A stretch of DNA of 64,000 nucleotides. It comes from Xestospongia bergquistia. Lineage: Eukaryota; Porifera; Demospongiae; Haplosclerida; Petrosiidae. The position numbers were made by a program, and so were the translations under genes. Position 1 is the first letter of the stretch; every line of letters begins with the position of its first letter. The DNA lies in the NCBI GenBank assembly GCA_963965975.1, contig OZ014423.1, forward strand, positions 3,307,801-3,371,800, in the 5' to 3' direction. The notes under the pieces are model-generated. The model worked only from the letters and a program-made list of their open reading frames with translations. It had not been told where the DNA came from and did not search any database. Below are positions 1 through 12,018 of this stretch, piece after piece.

Positions 1-49
1 ACGATACCTGGTTATCATTTTAATAGTATAATTGATACAAAGGCATTTA

Positions 50-372
50 TTTTTATAATTAGAATTGTAATTTTGACTTGCCACGTGATAGTCGGCTGGC
101 TTCTCGGTGATAGTTGGCTGACTTTTCGAGGTGAAAATCAATTTTTGTTATCTGCTCGAAGGTGTGCAATTTAAAGTATGCAAAAGGGATGCCATTCAAA
201 ATGTATGGAGTTTTATAGTTTGATACTTTATCGTAGCGCTAGAGAGCCAAATTTTATATATAAAATGCGCGTTTGCAAGCTGAATCGATTGGTGCAAGTC
301 CCATGTGGATAGCACATAAAATGGCAAAGTTATTCACACGTCTGGGTGGCTTTTCTCAACTCGGACAGAGTA
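50..372 (+). repeat. Interspersed repeat, copy 1 (inverted partner at 19.5 kb)
   Basis: This stretch is the reverse complement of 19545-19836 over roughly 300 bases, with perhaps 80% identity by eye. Shared blocks include the run around 'tttatatataaaa' and the block around 'gcacaccttcga'. Copy 1 abuts a 143-bp tandem array and copy 2 abuts a decayed piggyBac element. I see no coding sequence. It is most likely a dispersed non-autonomous element; the two copies lie in opposite orientation about 19 kb apart. Confidence 0.75.
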
Positions 373-389
373 TAAATAAACTGCTATTA

Positions 390-2330
390 ACAGTTTAGTA
401 AGTTTGTTTGTGTTAACGCTCTGAAGTCTTTAATTTAAAGACTTTAGAAGGTTTAGACTGTTGATTGAAGTTTATAAAGTAAATTGCTCAGTCTAAAAGA
501 CTTAAAGGGACTAAATATATAAAGGGACTATTTGGTGTACTTTTTAAAGTAGTCTAAACCTTCTAAAGTCTTTAAATTAAAGACTTTAGAGCGTTATTGG
601 AAAGAAACTTAATAAACTGTTAATGGCAGTTTATTTACTTAGTCCCTTTCAGTCCTTTAGTCTGAGCAGTTTACTTTATAAAGTTAACTCTACAGTCTCA
701 ACCTTCTAAAGTCATTGAATTAAAAACTTTAGAACGCTAATGAAACAAAGTTAATAAGCTTTTAATGGCAGTTTATTTACTTAGTCCCTTTAAGTCCCTT
801 AGTCTATGCAGTTTATTTTATAAACTAAACTCAATAGTCGAAACCTTATAAAGTCTTTAAATTAAAGACTTTAGAGCGTTAATGCAAACAAACTTAATAA
901 ACTGTTACACACCAACTTAGTAAACTGTTAAATGCAGCTTATTTAGTTGGTCCCTTTAAGTCCTTTAGTCTGAACAGATTACTTTAGAAAGTTCACTCAA
1001 TAGTCTAAACCTTCTAAAGTTTTTAAATTAAAGACTTTAGTGCTTTAATACAAACCAACTTAATAAACCGTTAATTGATGTTTATTTAGTTAGTCCATTT
1101 AAGTCCTTTAGTCTGAGCAGTTTCCTTTTTAAAGTACACCCAATAGTCTAAACCTTCTAAAGTCCTTAAATTAAAGACTTTAAAGCGTTAATGCAAACAA
1201 ACTTAATAAACTGTTAATGGTAGTTTATTTAGTTAGTCGTTTTAAGGCCTTTAGTCTCAGCAGTTTATTTTATAACCTTAAGTCAATAGTCTAAACTTCT
1301 AAAGTCTTTAAATTAAAGACATTAGAGCATTATTGGAAACAAACTTGATAAAATGTTAATTCCAGTTTATTTAGTTAGTCCCTTTAAGTCTTTTATTTTG
1401 AGCAGTTTACTTTATAAAATTCACTCAATAATCTAAACCTTCTAAAGTCTTTAAATTAAAGACTTTAGAGCATTAATGCAAACAAACTTAATAAACTGTT
1501 AATGGCAGTTTATTTAGTTAGTCGGTTTAAGTCCTTTAGTCTTTGCAGTTTACTTAATAAACTGAAATCAATAGCCTAACCCTCTTAAAGTCTTTAAATT
1601 AAAGACTTGAATGTTTTAATACACACCAACTTAGGAAACAATTAATTGCAGCTTATTTGGTTGGTCCCTTTAACTCCTTTAGCCTGAACAGATTACTTTA
1701 GAAAGTTCACTCGATAGTCTAAACCTTCTAAAGTCTTTAAATTAAAGACCTTAGAGCATTAATGCAAACAAACTCGACAAACTGTTAATGGCAGTTTACT
1801 TAGTTAGTCCCTTTAAGTCCTTCAGTCTGAGCAGTTTACTTTTTAAAATTTACTCAACAGTCTAAACCTTCTAAAGTCTTTAATTTAAAGATTTAAAATT
1901 GTTATTGCAAACAAACTTAATAAACTGTTAATGGCAGTTTACTTAGTTAGTCCCTTTAAGTCCTTTAGTCTGAGCAGTTTACTATTTGAAATTTATCAAC
2001 AGTCTAAACCTTCTGAAGTCTTTAAATTAAAGACTTAGACTGTTAATCCAAACAAAGTTAATAAGCTGTTAATGGCAGTTTATTTACTTAGTCCCTTTAA
2101 GTCCCTTAGTCTCAGCAGTTTATTTTATAAACTAAACTCAATAGTCTAAACCTTCTAAAGTCTTTAAATTAAAGACTTTAGAGCATTAATGCGAAGAAAC
2201 TAAATATATTGTTAATGGCAGTTTATTTATTTAGTCCCTTTAAGTCCTTTAGTCCTAGCAATTTACTTTATAAAGTTAACTCAATAAAATGCAAAGTGCT
2301 TAGACTAAAGGACTTAAAGAAACTAACTAA
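390..2330. repeat. 143-bp tandem array (about 12 diverged copies)
   Basis: The unit of about 143 bp recurs about a dozen times with scattered substitutions and small indels. Each unit holds two palindromes: a near-perfect one around 'aagtctttaaattaaagact', and a hairpin made by 'aataaactg' and 'cagtttatt' around a short loop. Neighbouring units can therefore fold on themselves. No open frame is maintained. I read it as satellite-like DNA. Confidence 0.85.
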
Positions 2331-3078
2331 ATGAACAGCAGTGAACATTTTTTAATTAAACTGCCTAGGTTAAAGGACTCAGAGAGTATAACTCAATAAA
2401 CTGCAATTGACAGTTTATTAAGTTCATTTCCATTAAATCTTGAAACTCTTTAATTTAAAGGATTGTTAGGGTTTACAGTATTTTGGTAAACTTAACAATG
2501 CGAACTACTTACAATAATGGGTTTATACTTACCACTGCAAACTATTTGCAATAAAGGCTTAAAGACATTTAGTCTATTAACTGGAACAGAGTCTTCTATT
2601 GCTAAAATGTATATTTTAATGTGTATATTTTTTGTGGAAATTGCAGTTTTTAAAAAACTTTTTTCTATGTTTTTGGTGCCAAAATATACAAGTCCTAATT
2701 TTTTTGTGCCAAAAATATGTGATTTAACCCTTGTTTAAAACTTTTTTGGCAGCAAAATGTGTCAGTTGTCACAGCCTCTTTAAAAAGCATTTTAGTGTGG
2801 AAATTGCACATGTTTTAAATCCTTTTGCTAATTTTTTTAGGTGCCCAAAATGCCGATATTTGAAAACCCATTTTGCTAAAAAAAGGAACAGGTATTTATG
2901 TGAACCCTTTAACGGGTGGTTGCGTAATTATGAGCAGGTGGATGCAATTATTGAGTGGGTGGAATCGCAATTTTGCACAGTAACTATTACCGAGGCACCT
3001 GGACTGTTTTTCGAAAGCAAGAACGTGAATATGATTGCAATCTCTGGTTTGTAAAGCTATCAACATGGCTAGAGCGTC
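2331..3078. other. Unique AT-rich DNA with one unrecognised short ORF
   Basis: An open frame runs at 2731-3054 on the plus strand (about 107 codons, no ATG at its beginning). It has two CxxC pairs (CVSC, CPKC), and its C-terminal half looks more protein-like (a WLRNYEQVDAIIEWVESQF stretch). I do not recognise a family. It lies just upstream of a decayed piggyBac transposase and could be a remnant of an unrelated element. Nothing else is seen here. Confidence 0.3.
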
Positions 3079-4950
3079 ATGGCATTGACAAGCAGAAGGT
3101 TTATACAGTTGCCTTCTGACCCAGACCTCCTTTTACAGTGTATTGATGGTGCTGAAAGTGACTATTCAGACAGTGATTTCTACAGCTACATTGATGAAGA
3201 AGAAGCACTGACAGATCTTTTGCAAAGCCATTTACTAGCAAGGCTGACTTCTGAAAGCTTTGTACTAAAATGTAACTCTTCAGCTCCACCTTTACCAACA
3301 AGAAGCAGTTTCCTAGCTCCACCTACACCCACGGATAAGATGATTTTACACACATGTACAAAATAATAATAATTATTGTAGTTCATCCATTGGTTGCCAC
3401 CTCTCCAGCAACAGCTTTGCCCAGTACTAGCACTACTGCTACAGCTAGCCTACCTATAGTTAACTAAAGACTACCAATAATAGCAAAGTAACTTTATAGT
3501 TCATCCATTTACTGCATCACCTGGGATTACTCTTGATATAACCAACAAACTACCACTTGCTTTCTTCAATCTATACTTTTCATCAGCAGTAAAAGATTTG
3601 GTCTTTGTGGAAACAGCTACCTATCCTGTGTCAAATTGAATCTTACATGCATAATCATCCCAACGCTCTTGGTCATGACTGGAGTAGAAATCTGATAAAG
3701 CATGAGGAAGTTGACCCATTACTAGCCATAATAATTACAAAGGGACTAGTTAGATATCTGTCTGTGAGGTATTCATTATAACCAAGGAAATAGATTGATA
3801 TGAATTGCAAGTTTTATTTATTACACTTACTTGTAATTGTAATTTTATTAGGAAGCCCTAAAAATTTGTGAATTTCCTGTACAACTTACTTATTTGTAGA
3901 TCATACTGGAGCAGCAAATGGTCATTTCATAGTGATATAGTCAGTCATATCATGCAGAAGGTTTGAATTATTGATGAAATCTTGATCAGCTTAACGAGTC
4001 ATTCTAGTTGGTTTATATTCCCAATAGAGAAATTGCTGTTGATGAGAGTATCATTGGACACAAAGGAGGACTCTCGTGGTTCTAGTACATGCTCAAGAAG
4101 CCCACTAAATGGGATATTATACTTACTATAATGGTTGTTAACGAGTCATACAGGAAAAGAGAAGATGGTGTCCCTGAGCAAGGGCTAGCGTACAAAGTGA
4201 TCTCATGTCTCCTTTATCAATAAGTGGATATCATGTGTGTACCAATATACACTTTTCGCTGAATCGGAAGGGATTGAGTAGAGAATTTCAATTAGCAAAA
4301 TTAACAAATGGTAAAAAGTAACAATCAACTGTACTTATATTAGCCTAAAATGTAAGATATAGGTTAAGTCTATTCTTATTATGCAACAGATGGATTTTCG
4401 TGTCCGAAGTGGTCTGACAAGCTAGTGGTACACATGTTATCAACCTTGCATAATGAAAATATGATAGATAAGCGGAGGAGAACCAGAGCAGTAGATGGAG
4501 GAGTAGACGTGGCAAAAGTAGTTGAAGAATACAATACGATATGGGCGGAGTCGACAAGTGCAATCAACTCCTACTATATTATGGATATGTACGCAGGTCA
4601 GGCAAGTAGTGGAAGAAAGTATTATTTCACTTATTTGATGTATCCATTGTTAACACCAATACTTTGCACAATATAGTTGCTGAAAACCTTTACCACACAT
4701 TGGCAGCCGGATACTAGACGGTCATAAATAACCAGTTGACAGAAGGCACATTGCCTCAACAACAGTACTTCCAATGAGATTGAGCGAACATGGATTTCCA
4801 GAACCTGTTCAAAAAGATGCACCTTATGGAGTACGTCCCAGTCTAAAGTATGCAAGGCCCAAGGAAAAAAAGATCACAAAAACAGTACCAATGTAACATT
4901 TGTAAAACTCATTTGTATGTACTCCCATTTTTTAAAGATTACCATACCAT
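3079..4950 (+). pseudogene. piggyBac-type transposase, heavily decayed (copy 1)
   Basis: Fragments in several frames line up in order with a piggyBac DDE transposase. They are an acidic N-terminal segment (3079-3366), a stretch near 3560-3630, the first catalytic region with a DESIIGHKGG-like motif followed by LKKPTKWDI (about 4030-4120), the KRRRTRA block (about 4468-4490), the third-Asp motif MGGVDK readable only after a frameshift (about 4540-4556), and the C-terminal Cys/His segment VCKAQGKK...QCNICKTHL...FKDYH (about 4850-4945). Multiple stops and frameshifts make it non-functional. I found no TTAA-flanked terminal repeats. The order of motifs makes the family call firm even though no single long frame survives. 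Confidence 0.75.
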
Positions 4951-5103
4951 ACCAAATTACATTATGAATACTAAGAATCATCCTCATATACATCAATAAC
5001 AATCTTTGTGTCTAGACTTTATGTACGCTTGTATAATAATATGTATATACATTGTCATGAATCGTTCCAAATGGCCTTACGATAGTCCAATTTGATCATA
5101 TAC

Positions 5104-5214
5104 GATTTCAATAAGATTGTTAAGAAGAAAAATACAAGACTTCACACTGGTGTTGAAGAAATCATTAAACCTGTGATGATAGAGGACTACAATCAATACA
5201 TGGGTGGGGTCAAT
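5104..5214 (+). pseudogene. piggyBac-type transposase fragment (copy 2)
   Basis: A short in-frame stretch reads VKKKNTR...EEIIKPVMIEDYNQYMGGVNLS in pieces, which matches the region around the third catalytic Asp of piggyBac transposases (DYNKYMGGVD). Here the Asp position is Asn. It lies just downstream of the copy 1 C-terminus but repeats an internal region, so it comes from a second insertion or a rearranged copy. It ends where TA-rich sequence begins. Confidence 0.6.
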
Positions 5215-5249
5215 CTAAGTTAAGTCTAAGTTAATCTACTAGATTATAT

Positions 5250-5268
5250 ATATTTAATTATAATTACA

Positions 5269-5314
<46 letters not shown>

Positions 5315-5619
5315 CTATTCCTGATAACAAGAAAACACACACACTTACATTATACTTACATCAGCAATCAATTATAATGTATTGTTTCACTTTGCCATAC
5401 TGTGTGTTGTGTCTATGTACACGCTTCTCTAACTGTCTCTGTGTATGTGTATTATAATATATTGCTCCACTTTGCCTGACTGTGTATAGTGTCTATACAT
5501 ACATGCTTCTTTTCCTCTCTGTGTGTATATGCACTTACATTATACATACACTACCAATCAGTTTTAATATATTCCCTGACTGTAAGTTGTCTCTACATGG
5601 ACATACGTCTCTTCCTTTC

Positions 5620-5660
<41 letters not shown>

Positions 5661-5665
5661 TAGTG
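5250..5665. repeat. TA and GT microsatellites with diverged ~115-bp tandem repeats
   Basis: A (TA)n tract covers about 5260-5311. Three diverged units of roughly 100-115 bp follow (5335-5620), sharing 'cttacattatac', 'ccactttgcc' and 'gtgtctatacat' blocks. A (GT)n tract closes the region (about 5625-5660). Open frames here reflect low complexity only. Confidence 0.8.
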
Positions 5666-6100
5666 GTGTGTTTAGCAATGGGTCTTTATAGAAGATACTA
5701 TATTCTCCTAGTTATAAATCATCCAAAAGAAAGATTACAAGTTTCACTTTAAGTTTATAATACTATCAGCAAAGAAATGGCAGGCAAAACAGTAATATTA
5801 TTACAAGAAAGAAAACTTACCTTGCTTTCTTTACCAATTGAAAGTTAACTCCACCCAAATAAATTGACAGGAAGTGATAGTGAGGTGTGTCAAAGAAACC
5901 CTTTGTTGTGCACTAGTTTACATTGTTTGGCTTAGAACAAAGTATCAACAGACTCCCCACACAACAAAGAGATCAACTGTATGTTGATCATTAAGTATTC
6001 GTAGCATACTACAGAGTTGAGCATCCATTTTATGGCTTTTATGGCTTTTCTTGTTGTTATGTAGCAACATCAACCTACCTACCCTGTTACACTAGTAACT
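5666..6100. other. No gene recognised
   Basis: AT-rich sequence without a supported feature. A minus-strand GTAAGT-type donor could be read at about 6100-6104, next to the decayed BRCT segment. Confidence 0.4.
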
Positions 6101-6249
6101 TACCTGAAAGCATCATCTTGTTGCTAGAGTAAGCTTTTAAATCGTTGCTATTGTTGAAAAAGCATTATTGGAAAAGTAGCCGCCCATGGGCGTGATTACA
6201 GTTAATTTGCCACGCCTGTCAACTAAGAAAAGAAGTATGTCAGATAATG

Positions 6250-6580
6250 AACTTATTAGGACTAAAAAGCAACGACTTTGAAATGTGACAAACTTCCAAA
6301 GGTACTTCCGAAGATGCGAACTTGATTCTTTTTGAACAGGTAATTCCTGACACAATGAAAGCATGACTAGTTGTAAAATTTGATCAGGAAGAGCATGGAA
6401 AGGATAACACTTAGTAGAGCATCACTTTCATCTAATGGTTTCATTTTCTTGGTTTTATTCACCAGCAACTGTACTAATTTAGTGTGCAAATTCTTCAAGG
6501 GTTGATGCTTGGGAGACAGACCTATAAAGAAGAATTCACAACCATCAAATAGTCTATATTTTTGACTGTTGGGCACAAGT
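6250..6580 (-). pseudogene. BARD1-like BRCT domain segment, probably decayed
   Basis: Minus-strand translation from about 6576 gives QKYRLFDGCEFFF...SPKHQPLKNLHTKLVQLL. This resembles the start of the second BRCT repeat of BARD1 (LFDGCxFYxxG...KxxLxKLVxxxGG). After one frame change near 6410, a second piece with FHALPDQILQL follows, matching the YHARPDSDQ region of that repeat. The downstream frame is degenerate and I cannot define the closing W/C motif. BARD1 is a nuclear BRCA1 partner whose C-terminal BRCTs bind ADP-ribose and phosphopeptides. No ankyrin or RING segment was seen nearby. It could be a fragment or an exon with a sequencing frameshift. Confidence 0.4.
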
Positions 6581-6707
6581 TAAGTTGACTAATCAATATT
6601 GAAAATAATTGATGGAGATACAAAGTTATTTGTGGCTCTATCTGTTTTATGATAACTTTTAAAATACATTGCAATAGCTTCTAAACTAAACATCAACCTT
6701 TTTTCAC

Positions 6708-7878
6708 TTAATGGATATTATTGTTTAATATTGATATAATATGTCCAAAGTTCAGTTTCAATGAACAATTACTGGAAAAATCATCAGGACTGAATTCATC
6801 TGACAGTTTGGTTGTATCTATGAAAAGTAGAAGTGTGTTTCATTGTGACTATTGTTAAACTCACCAATTATTGTTAAACTCACCAATTAGTTTAAGTTCC
6901 TGATATACATGAGCAACAAGTTCAGTACAAATTAATGAACTGAAGTTATCTTTGTAGTTTTTGAGAAATTCCAAGTATTCATCATTAGCATTTACATTTA
7001 CTGCAGACAATCAAATCTATTTGTCTCTTTCATACGGTCTTCCTTGAAGCTTCTTACCAACTTAAAATGTAAATAAAAATTTTAATTAATTATTTCGGTA
7101 GCTAACCTTCAACATATCTCACACATTACTTGTCGTTGCTCCTGTTAATTGATAAATTGCAACACGATCATACCAGCCAGAGATAATTTTGTTCTTTAGA
7201 GGGAAAACTTCGACTCCTTTATGGATTGTTCCCATATCAACATTAACAAGCCCCACCTTATTAGTACTGGACTCCCAACCCAAGTGGAATATGGAGGTTG
7301 TAATATATATATATATATATATATATATATTTCAAATATCTACACAACTAAACATATTTACTTACCAATCCAACGTGTGAAAAAACAGCTCCAACAAATA
7401 TTTAATAATTGCTCCAGAACTTGTCGTCCCTGAAACAAATTATCTCCAGTTACAAATTTCATTATAATTATGCCTTTGTGGAAAAATCTGGTGAAGGTCT
7501 AATGTAACGAATGATCATGTGAATTATATTACTGAGGACTAACGCTATCTGAGATATTAAAGGTGGAGCACCAGTAGCTACAGGAGGTAATGAGTGGCAA
7601 AGCATGATGAAATGTATCAGGATGTAAATGAATTGGATTTGCTAGCAAAACTCCTAACTCTTTTTTCAGACATGATCCAATGTAAATGTATACATTGTTA
7701 AACTATGTTGCTCTAGTGTCTCTGCTTCTGTAATCATTCTATGTTGCTCTGTTGTCTCTGCTTCTGTAATCATTCTAACTTCTCGAGATGAATACTTGAT
7801 GACTGCTTCAACTTTCTCTGCAAATTTCAGCGCTTGCAAACATTCTGGACTGTATGAAACCTTCATACAGCAACACAT
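6708..7878 (-). CDS. Candidate multi-exon gene, function unknown
   Basis: On the minus strand several open segments are bounded by plausible splice sites. They are 7366-7429 (acceptor TTGTTTCAG, donor GTAAGT), about 7117-7266 (acceptor after the TA tract; encodes VNVDMGTIHKGVEVFPLKN and then SGWYDRVAIYQLTGATTS), 6884-7000 (DEYLEFLKNYKDNF; donor GTGAGT) and 6708-6817 (ends with a stop). Phases agree between 7429 and 7266 and between 7000 and 6817. The join between the middle two is unresolved. Further upstream, 7501-7878 encodes open stretches with one apparent frame change and an internal duplication (RMITEAETTEQH / RMITEAETLEQH). I recognise no family. Confidence 0.4.
7302..7331. repeat. (TA)n microsatellite
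   Basis: About 15 uninterrupted TA dinucleotides, sitting in what would be an intron of the candidate minus-strand gene. Confidence 0.9.
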
Positions 7879-7959
7879 TCATTATCTCCATATAATATTC
7901 TGGTAACATCTGAAATGATATGAACATCTGAATGAGTGTCATTAAATCGAGCTACATCT

Positions 7960-8155
7960 AGTTGTAGGTTTTTGGTTTAGAGTTTAGTTTTTAAAATTTA
8001 GTGTTTACCATTTTGGCTTTAGGATTTAAGGTTTAGGGTTTAGGTTTTCAAGTTTAGGGTTTAGAAGTTAGGGTTTAGTGATTTAGAAATTCTTGTTTCA
8101 GGTTTGGGTTTATGTTATAATGTTAGTATTTAGGGTTCATGGTTTAGGTGTATTT
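7960..8155 (+). repeat. Degenerate TTTAGGG-like repeat
   Basis: Many variants of 'gtttagggtttag' are spread over about 190 bases, mixed with diverged heptamers. It resembles a decayed interstitial array of a heptamer of the plant telomere type; animals normally use TTAGGG. The array is too degenerate and too short to be a telomere. Confidence 0.65.
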
Positions 8156-8469
8156 TACGTCTATTTTATCCCCTTTGTGGTGCGAAAAAATATGCAAATT
8201 TTAATCCGATATTACCATAAAAATTCATGAATTTTGAAGACATCTTTTAAAATTTTTTTGATGAAAAAATACATGCATTTTAACCTCTGAAAATACTCAT
8301 AATTTAAAAGACTTTTTGAAAACCTTTTGGGCCAAAATTGCATCTTTTCTCTTTTTCTATGTGTTTGGGTGACCAAAGTATAGATATTTACACACCTTTG
8401 TGCCAAAAAAGTAAGGGCACACTTTTAAAATTGTGTATTTTATGCACAAGATGTTCAATTTTCACATAT
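8156..8469. other. AT-rich flank, no gene seen
   Basis: Contains loosely repeated 'gtgccaaaa' and 'tgcatttt' phrases that recur in the 12.0-13.0 kb flank. This suggests that the transposon at 8470-12018 inserted into an older repeat. Confidence 0.4.
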
Positions 8470-8508
8470 GTGACCCAATTTTAGAAAACCACACACTTTG
8501 CGCAAAAT
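8466..8508 (+). repeat. Left terminal inverted repeat
   Basis: Begins ATATGTGACCC and is identical over 43 bases to the reverse complement of 11980-12022. The ATAT may be target-site duplication rather than element. Confidence 0.9.
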
Positions 8509-11500
8509 TCGAAAATTGAGTTATTGGTATCACGTGAAAGAGCGTCATTTCCTCTACAAATGACGTTTGTCGTATAGTGTTACACCCTTTGGTTGCTAAG
8601 ATATTATGCGTTTACATTACATTTGTCAGAAATTGTCTTTTTGAGAAAATTGAATTTTAAGGTTTCCGTATATTTTCCGTTTGATGACGTCACCAATGTT
8701 GCTTTCCACGTTGCACATTACTGGAAAAGTAGCGAGTTTGACTGTTTGTTTCTACCATCTTTTCTGCTCTTACTTGCCGTGTGATTTGGACCTTAAGGAA
8801 TGTGGATGATTGTTCATTCGTTATTTGTTATGCAAATCAAAGTGGATAACGTATGTAAGTTGATTTAATTATGTGTGTAGTTTATAGTTGGTTTTATTTG
8901 TTGTATTAGGTCAAGCGCTTTTAGTTAGAGGTTTTAATGCTTTCTAGCTATTGTGATGGTATTAAAACTGTTTTCTTGATAGAGTACTAAGATATGAACC
9001 ACGCCTATTAATTAATTAAGGCAGGAAGAGGTCAAGTGCTTTTAAGAAATGTGTTTTATATAAATTTTGTTGATTTTGTTGTATTAGGTGTGTATGTTGT
9101 GGCTTTTAGAAAAGCCATTAAAAAGTTTATAGTTATTGTTTACATGACCTCCTGTTGTGTCCCACTTGACTGCATTTTCCACATTTTTTTGAAGATTTTG
9201 ATGATGATCTAAGTGGTTGAACAGCGAATGTTTGTGGTCTTGTTGAACATTGTTCAGGTGTTGGAGGAGGTGATGATTGTGGCTCAGGTGTTTGGCAAGG
9301 TGTGTTTGGCCGTGGTATATCAGGCAATGGACATGTCTTGTTTTTGGAATCTTCAGAACAGTACTGCCGAATTTTGTCATAGAGGTACCACTGCCTTTCT
9401 GATGAGAGACCCTTAGGATGAAGTTGTTGTGGTAACGTTTCATTTGGTGGTATTATATCAGGAAAACGAAGTAGATTTATTGTAGTGGAGTTAGTTGTAG
9501 ATGTTTCTTTAATGAAGATTTGACCATCATTGCTGTTAATATTAAAATGATGTTTTTTTTTTATTGATGGTATCTTTTTAAAGAAGGTAGCCAAATATCC
9601 AGTCCAGTCAAATGTTTTTACTAGAATTTCTCCCTCATGTGTTCCGACTAACTGTGCTGAGTTGACATACGAAGACTGATTTACGATACTTACAATATCG
9701 CTTAAGCTGTTAACTTCAGTTCTTCTAAATCTCTGTTTCAGAAGGCCAAAACACCAATCTGGCGAAAATTTGGTGTGACCAGCTGGTAGGAACGACATAG
9801 TGATTTCTTTGTTTCTTTTTGTTATTACTCTCCACATTAAATACTGAAAGGTAAGAATTGTTCATTATTACCTTTATTGTTAGTTTATTACCTGTATAAA
9901 AGCATTGTTCTTATTCTGACCTGAACAGTTATCAGCATTCAGATGTATTATAGTAGTGTTTAGACCATGATTTTCCAAATAATGATGTACCATACTGATT
10001 ACTGCATTGGCTCCTTTGCCTGTATCTAATGCCTCATCTATTAGATAATTCATTTGTTTTGGTATTGCTTCACAGCAAACACCGAAGATAGCACACTTGC
10101 GTGGCGTTAAGAAGTATAGTGGCCCTGGTTGAAGTGGATTTGATGGGTAGTGGACCTATTACTGTAATTGAAATATGTGATAGTAATAGCTGTTTTAGAA
10201 GGTACCTGTTGTGCAAAATCAAAACTATAGTGAGCTCTGATATTTAACGTTGTGACTGGCCTGGAAATTGGTGGGTGAAACCTTCCACTTGCTGTACCAT
10301 CTACAAGAAAATGACAAATTAAGAAGTAATTTGTCACTATTACAGTACCATCAATAGTGAACAGGTCTTTTAACTCTGTTAATGAGTCTTTTAAGATGGC
10401 ACGGTAATATTCTCGTTCCTGTTTCACTAAGGTAATGTGGTCTTTTGCGAGACGTAATGCCTAAAGTTGGAAGTGTAACAAGTGTACTTGTACTTGTATG
10501 ACGTTACTTACTTCCGATTGTTTTTCTAGGTTGTTTGCAGATCGGACAATAGCTGTACTATTCCTTTGGCAGATCCAGCAAAGATCTGTCATAGGTTTTG
10601 TTATGATTATGTTTGGTAAGTACTTTTGCCATATCCTGTTAAATGCTGAGACTGATGGTAATCTGTCAGTATTTGCTCCATTGGCTTTAATGTACTCCAA
10701 GTACACTGCTCTCTTGGATGTGCTTGATGGCAAAAGTTTCATGTCATATTTTTTGTATCCAGGTATTCGTCCTGGTAGCAAAATGGCATTAGCTTCGGTG
10801 TAGTTTTGAATAAAAGTTATAATTTTAGATGTTAAGTCAAAGCTGAATGCAACAGCTGGTTCTCTGTTGGTGTTTCCATGTCTCCTATTAATTAACACAA
10901 TGGTTTGTTGGTATTTTTATGCTAATTGTACCTTAGTTTGATGCCATTCTCTAGATAGCTTTTTTTGATGGCATCTAACCTGAATTTACCAATTCCGTGG
11001 AGGAAGAGGAACGTTTTTTGACAAATCTAAACAAGTAACTAATGCTGTTAATTGTAATTTCTTAGCTATTCACCTTGTGTCTGTTGTGATAGTAAATAGT
11101 ATGAGTATATTTTCTCTCCACAGGTAGATGTTTCAAAGCTGATGTCATTGGTCCATTTTGTATTGAAGTCAATAACTCGCCCATTATCAGTAAGTCTAAT
11201 TCATTTCGAGATAATTCTGCCATTTCATTTCGAATGCTTCGTATATACCCGTCATCAAAGTAGCTTGAACATTTACTAGTACAACCACAACCATTCTTTA
11301 AAAACTCATCACATGTCCTTTCCTCCAATTTGTCAACATCTCTTTTATCATCTACACAGGTATCCACTTCACCTGTTTCAGTTACAGTTATCAGTGGAGT
11401 AATTGCTGGTTCTAATAGTTTTATTTTGTTTTTCGTTATTACAAAAATTAAAGCAAATACCTTCATATTCCAATAGGTTATCTTCCATGCTATCAGCTTC

Positions 11501-12018
11501 CTCTAGATCATCTTCCGTTTCCTCTGAAACGTCATGTTCGATGTCATCCTCTTTAATATTATAAATTATTCATAATGTAATTTGTAATTATAATGAATAT
11601 TATATACCACAGGAAGTAGGCGAGTCTTCACCAAAGTAATCCTCTAAGAGAAGCCTGATCGATTCGTCTTCGTTTGAAGAAGTCCCATTTAAAAGTCTAG
11701 CGATTAGTTCTGCCATTATTGCAAGTCGAATGTATTTGAATTTAGTTACTATGACACTACCGTGGTGACGAATGACGTAATAAAGCAAGCAAAACGTCAC
11801 TACTCCGTTCACAAAACTACGGTGACTTTCTAGACCAACAACTCGATAAATACTTATCGTTAGTGATTATATTTGGTATGAAAAGAAAGGTAATTGAATA
11901 AACAATATGATTATACAAAAATCATAATTTTGATTAAAAAAATTTACAAAAAGTTTGCAATACGTTTTTACAAAATTACATTTTGCGCAAAGTGTGTGGT
12001 TTTCTAAAATTGGGTCAC
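8470..12018 (-). mobile_element. Complete-looking DDE DNA transposon with 43-bp inverted ends
   Basis: Bases 8466-8508 are the exact reverse complement of 11980-12022 (43 bp). The outer four bases are ATAT on both sides, so the element is probably GTGACCC...GGGTCAC flanked by a 4-bp ATAT duplication, or by TA or AT within it. The interior carries one spliced gene on the minus strand with no stop or frameshift that I can find. Perfect terminal repeats plus an intact reading frame suggest recent activity. Which named superfamily it belongs to is not certain. Confidence 0.85.
9133..11716 (-). CDS. DUF7869-like transposase, 9 exons, 715 aa
   Basis: I read nine exons on the minus strand: 11608-11716, 11461-11550, 11074-11372, 10932-11026, 10512-10884, 10349-10460, 10206-10300, 9892-10155 and 9133-9843. 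All junctions are GT-AG and phase-consistent, giving 2148 nt with no internal stop. The start is the ATG at 11716 (MAELIARLLNGTSS). Exon 2 is acidic. Exon 3 has a CDEFLKNGCGCTSKC Cys cluster and AEMxELSRNELDLLIMGEL-like text. Exon 4 has CQKTFLFLHGIGKFRLDAI. Exons 7-8 carry HYSFDFAQQVHYP and LNADNCSGQNKN, likely holding RNase H-fold acidic residues. Exon 9 has LPAGHTKFSPDWCFGLLKQR and ends with a CCHC-like knuckle (CGKCSQVGHNRRSC). The family occurs repeatedly in marine invertebrate genomes. That it is the element's transposase is inference from the inverted ends. Confidence 0.82.

Noticed and set aside
5482..5752. Two overlapping Cys/Val-rich open frames
   Set aside because: They are translations of a (GT)n microsatellite and nearby low-complexity repeats.
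7960..8155. True telomere or chromosome end
   Set aside because: Repeats are degenerate, short and internal, with genes and transposons on both sides.
10498..10803. 101-codon plus-strand open frame inside the transposon
   Set aside because: It is antisense to transposase exon 5, which has better codon and phase support.
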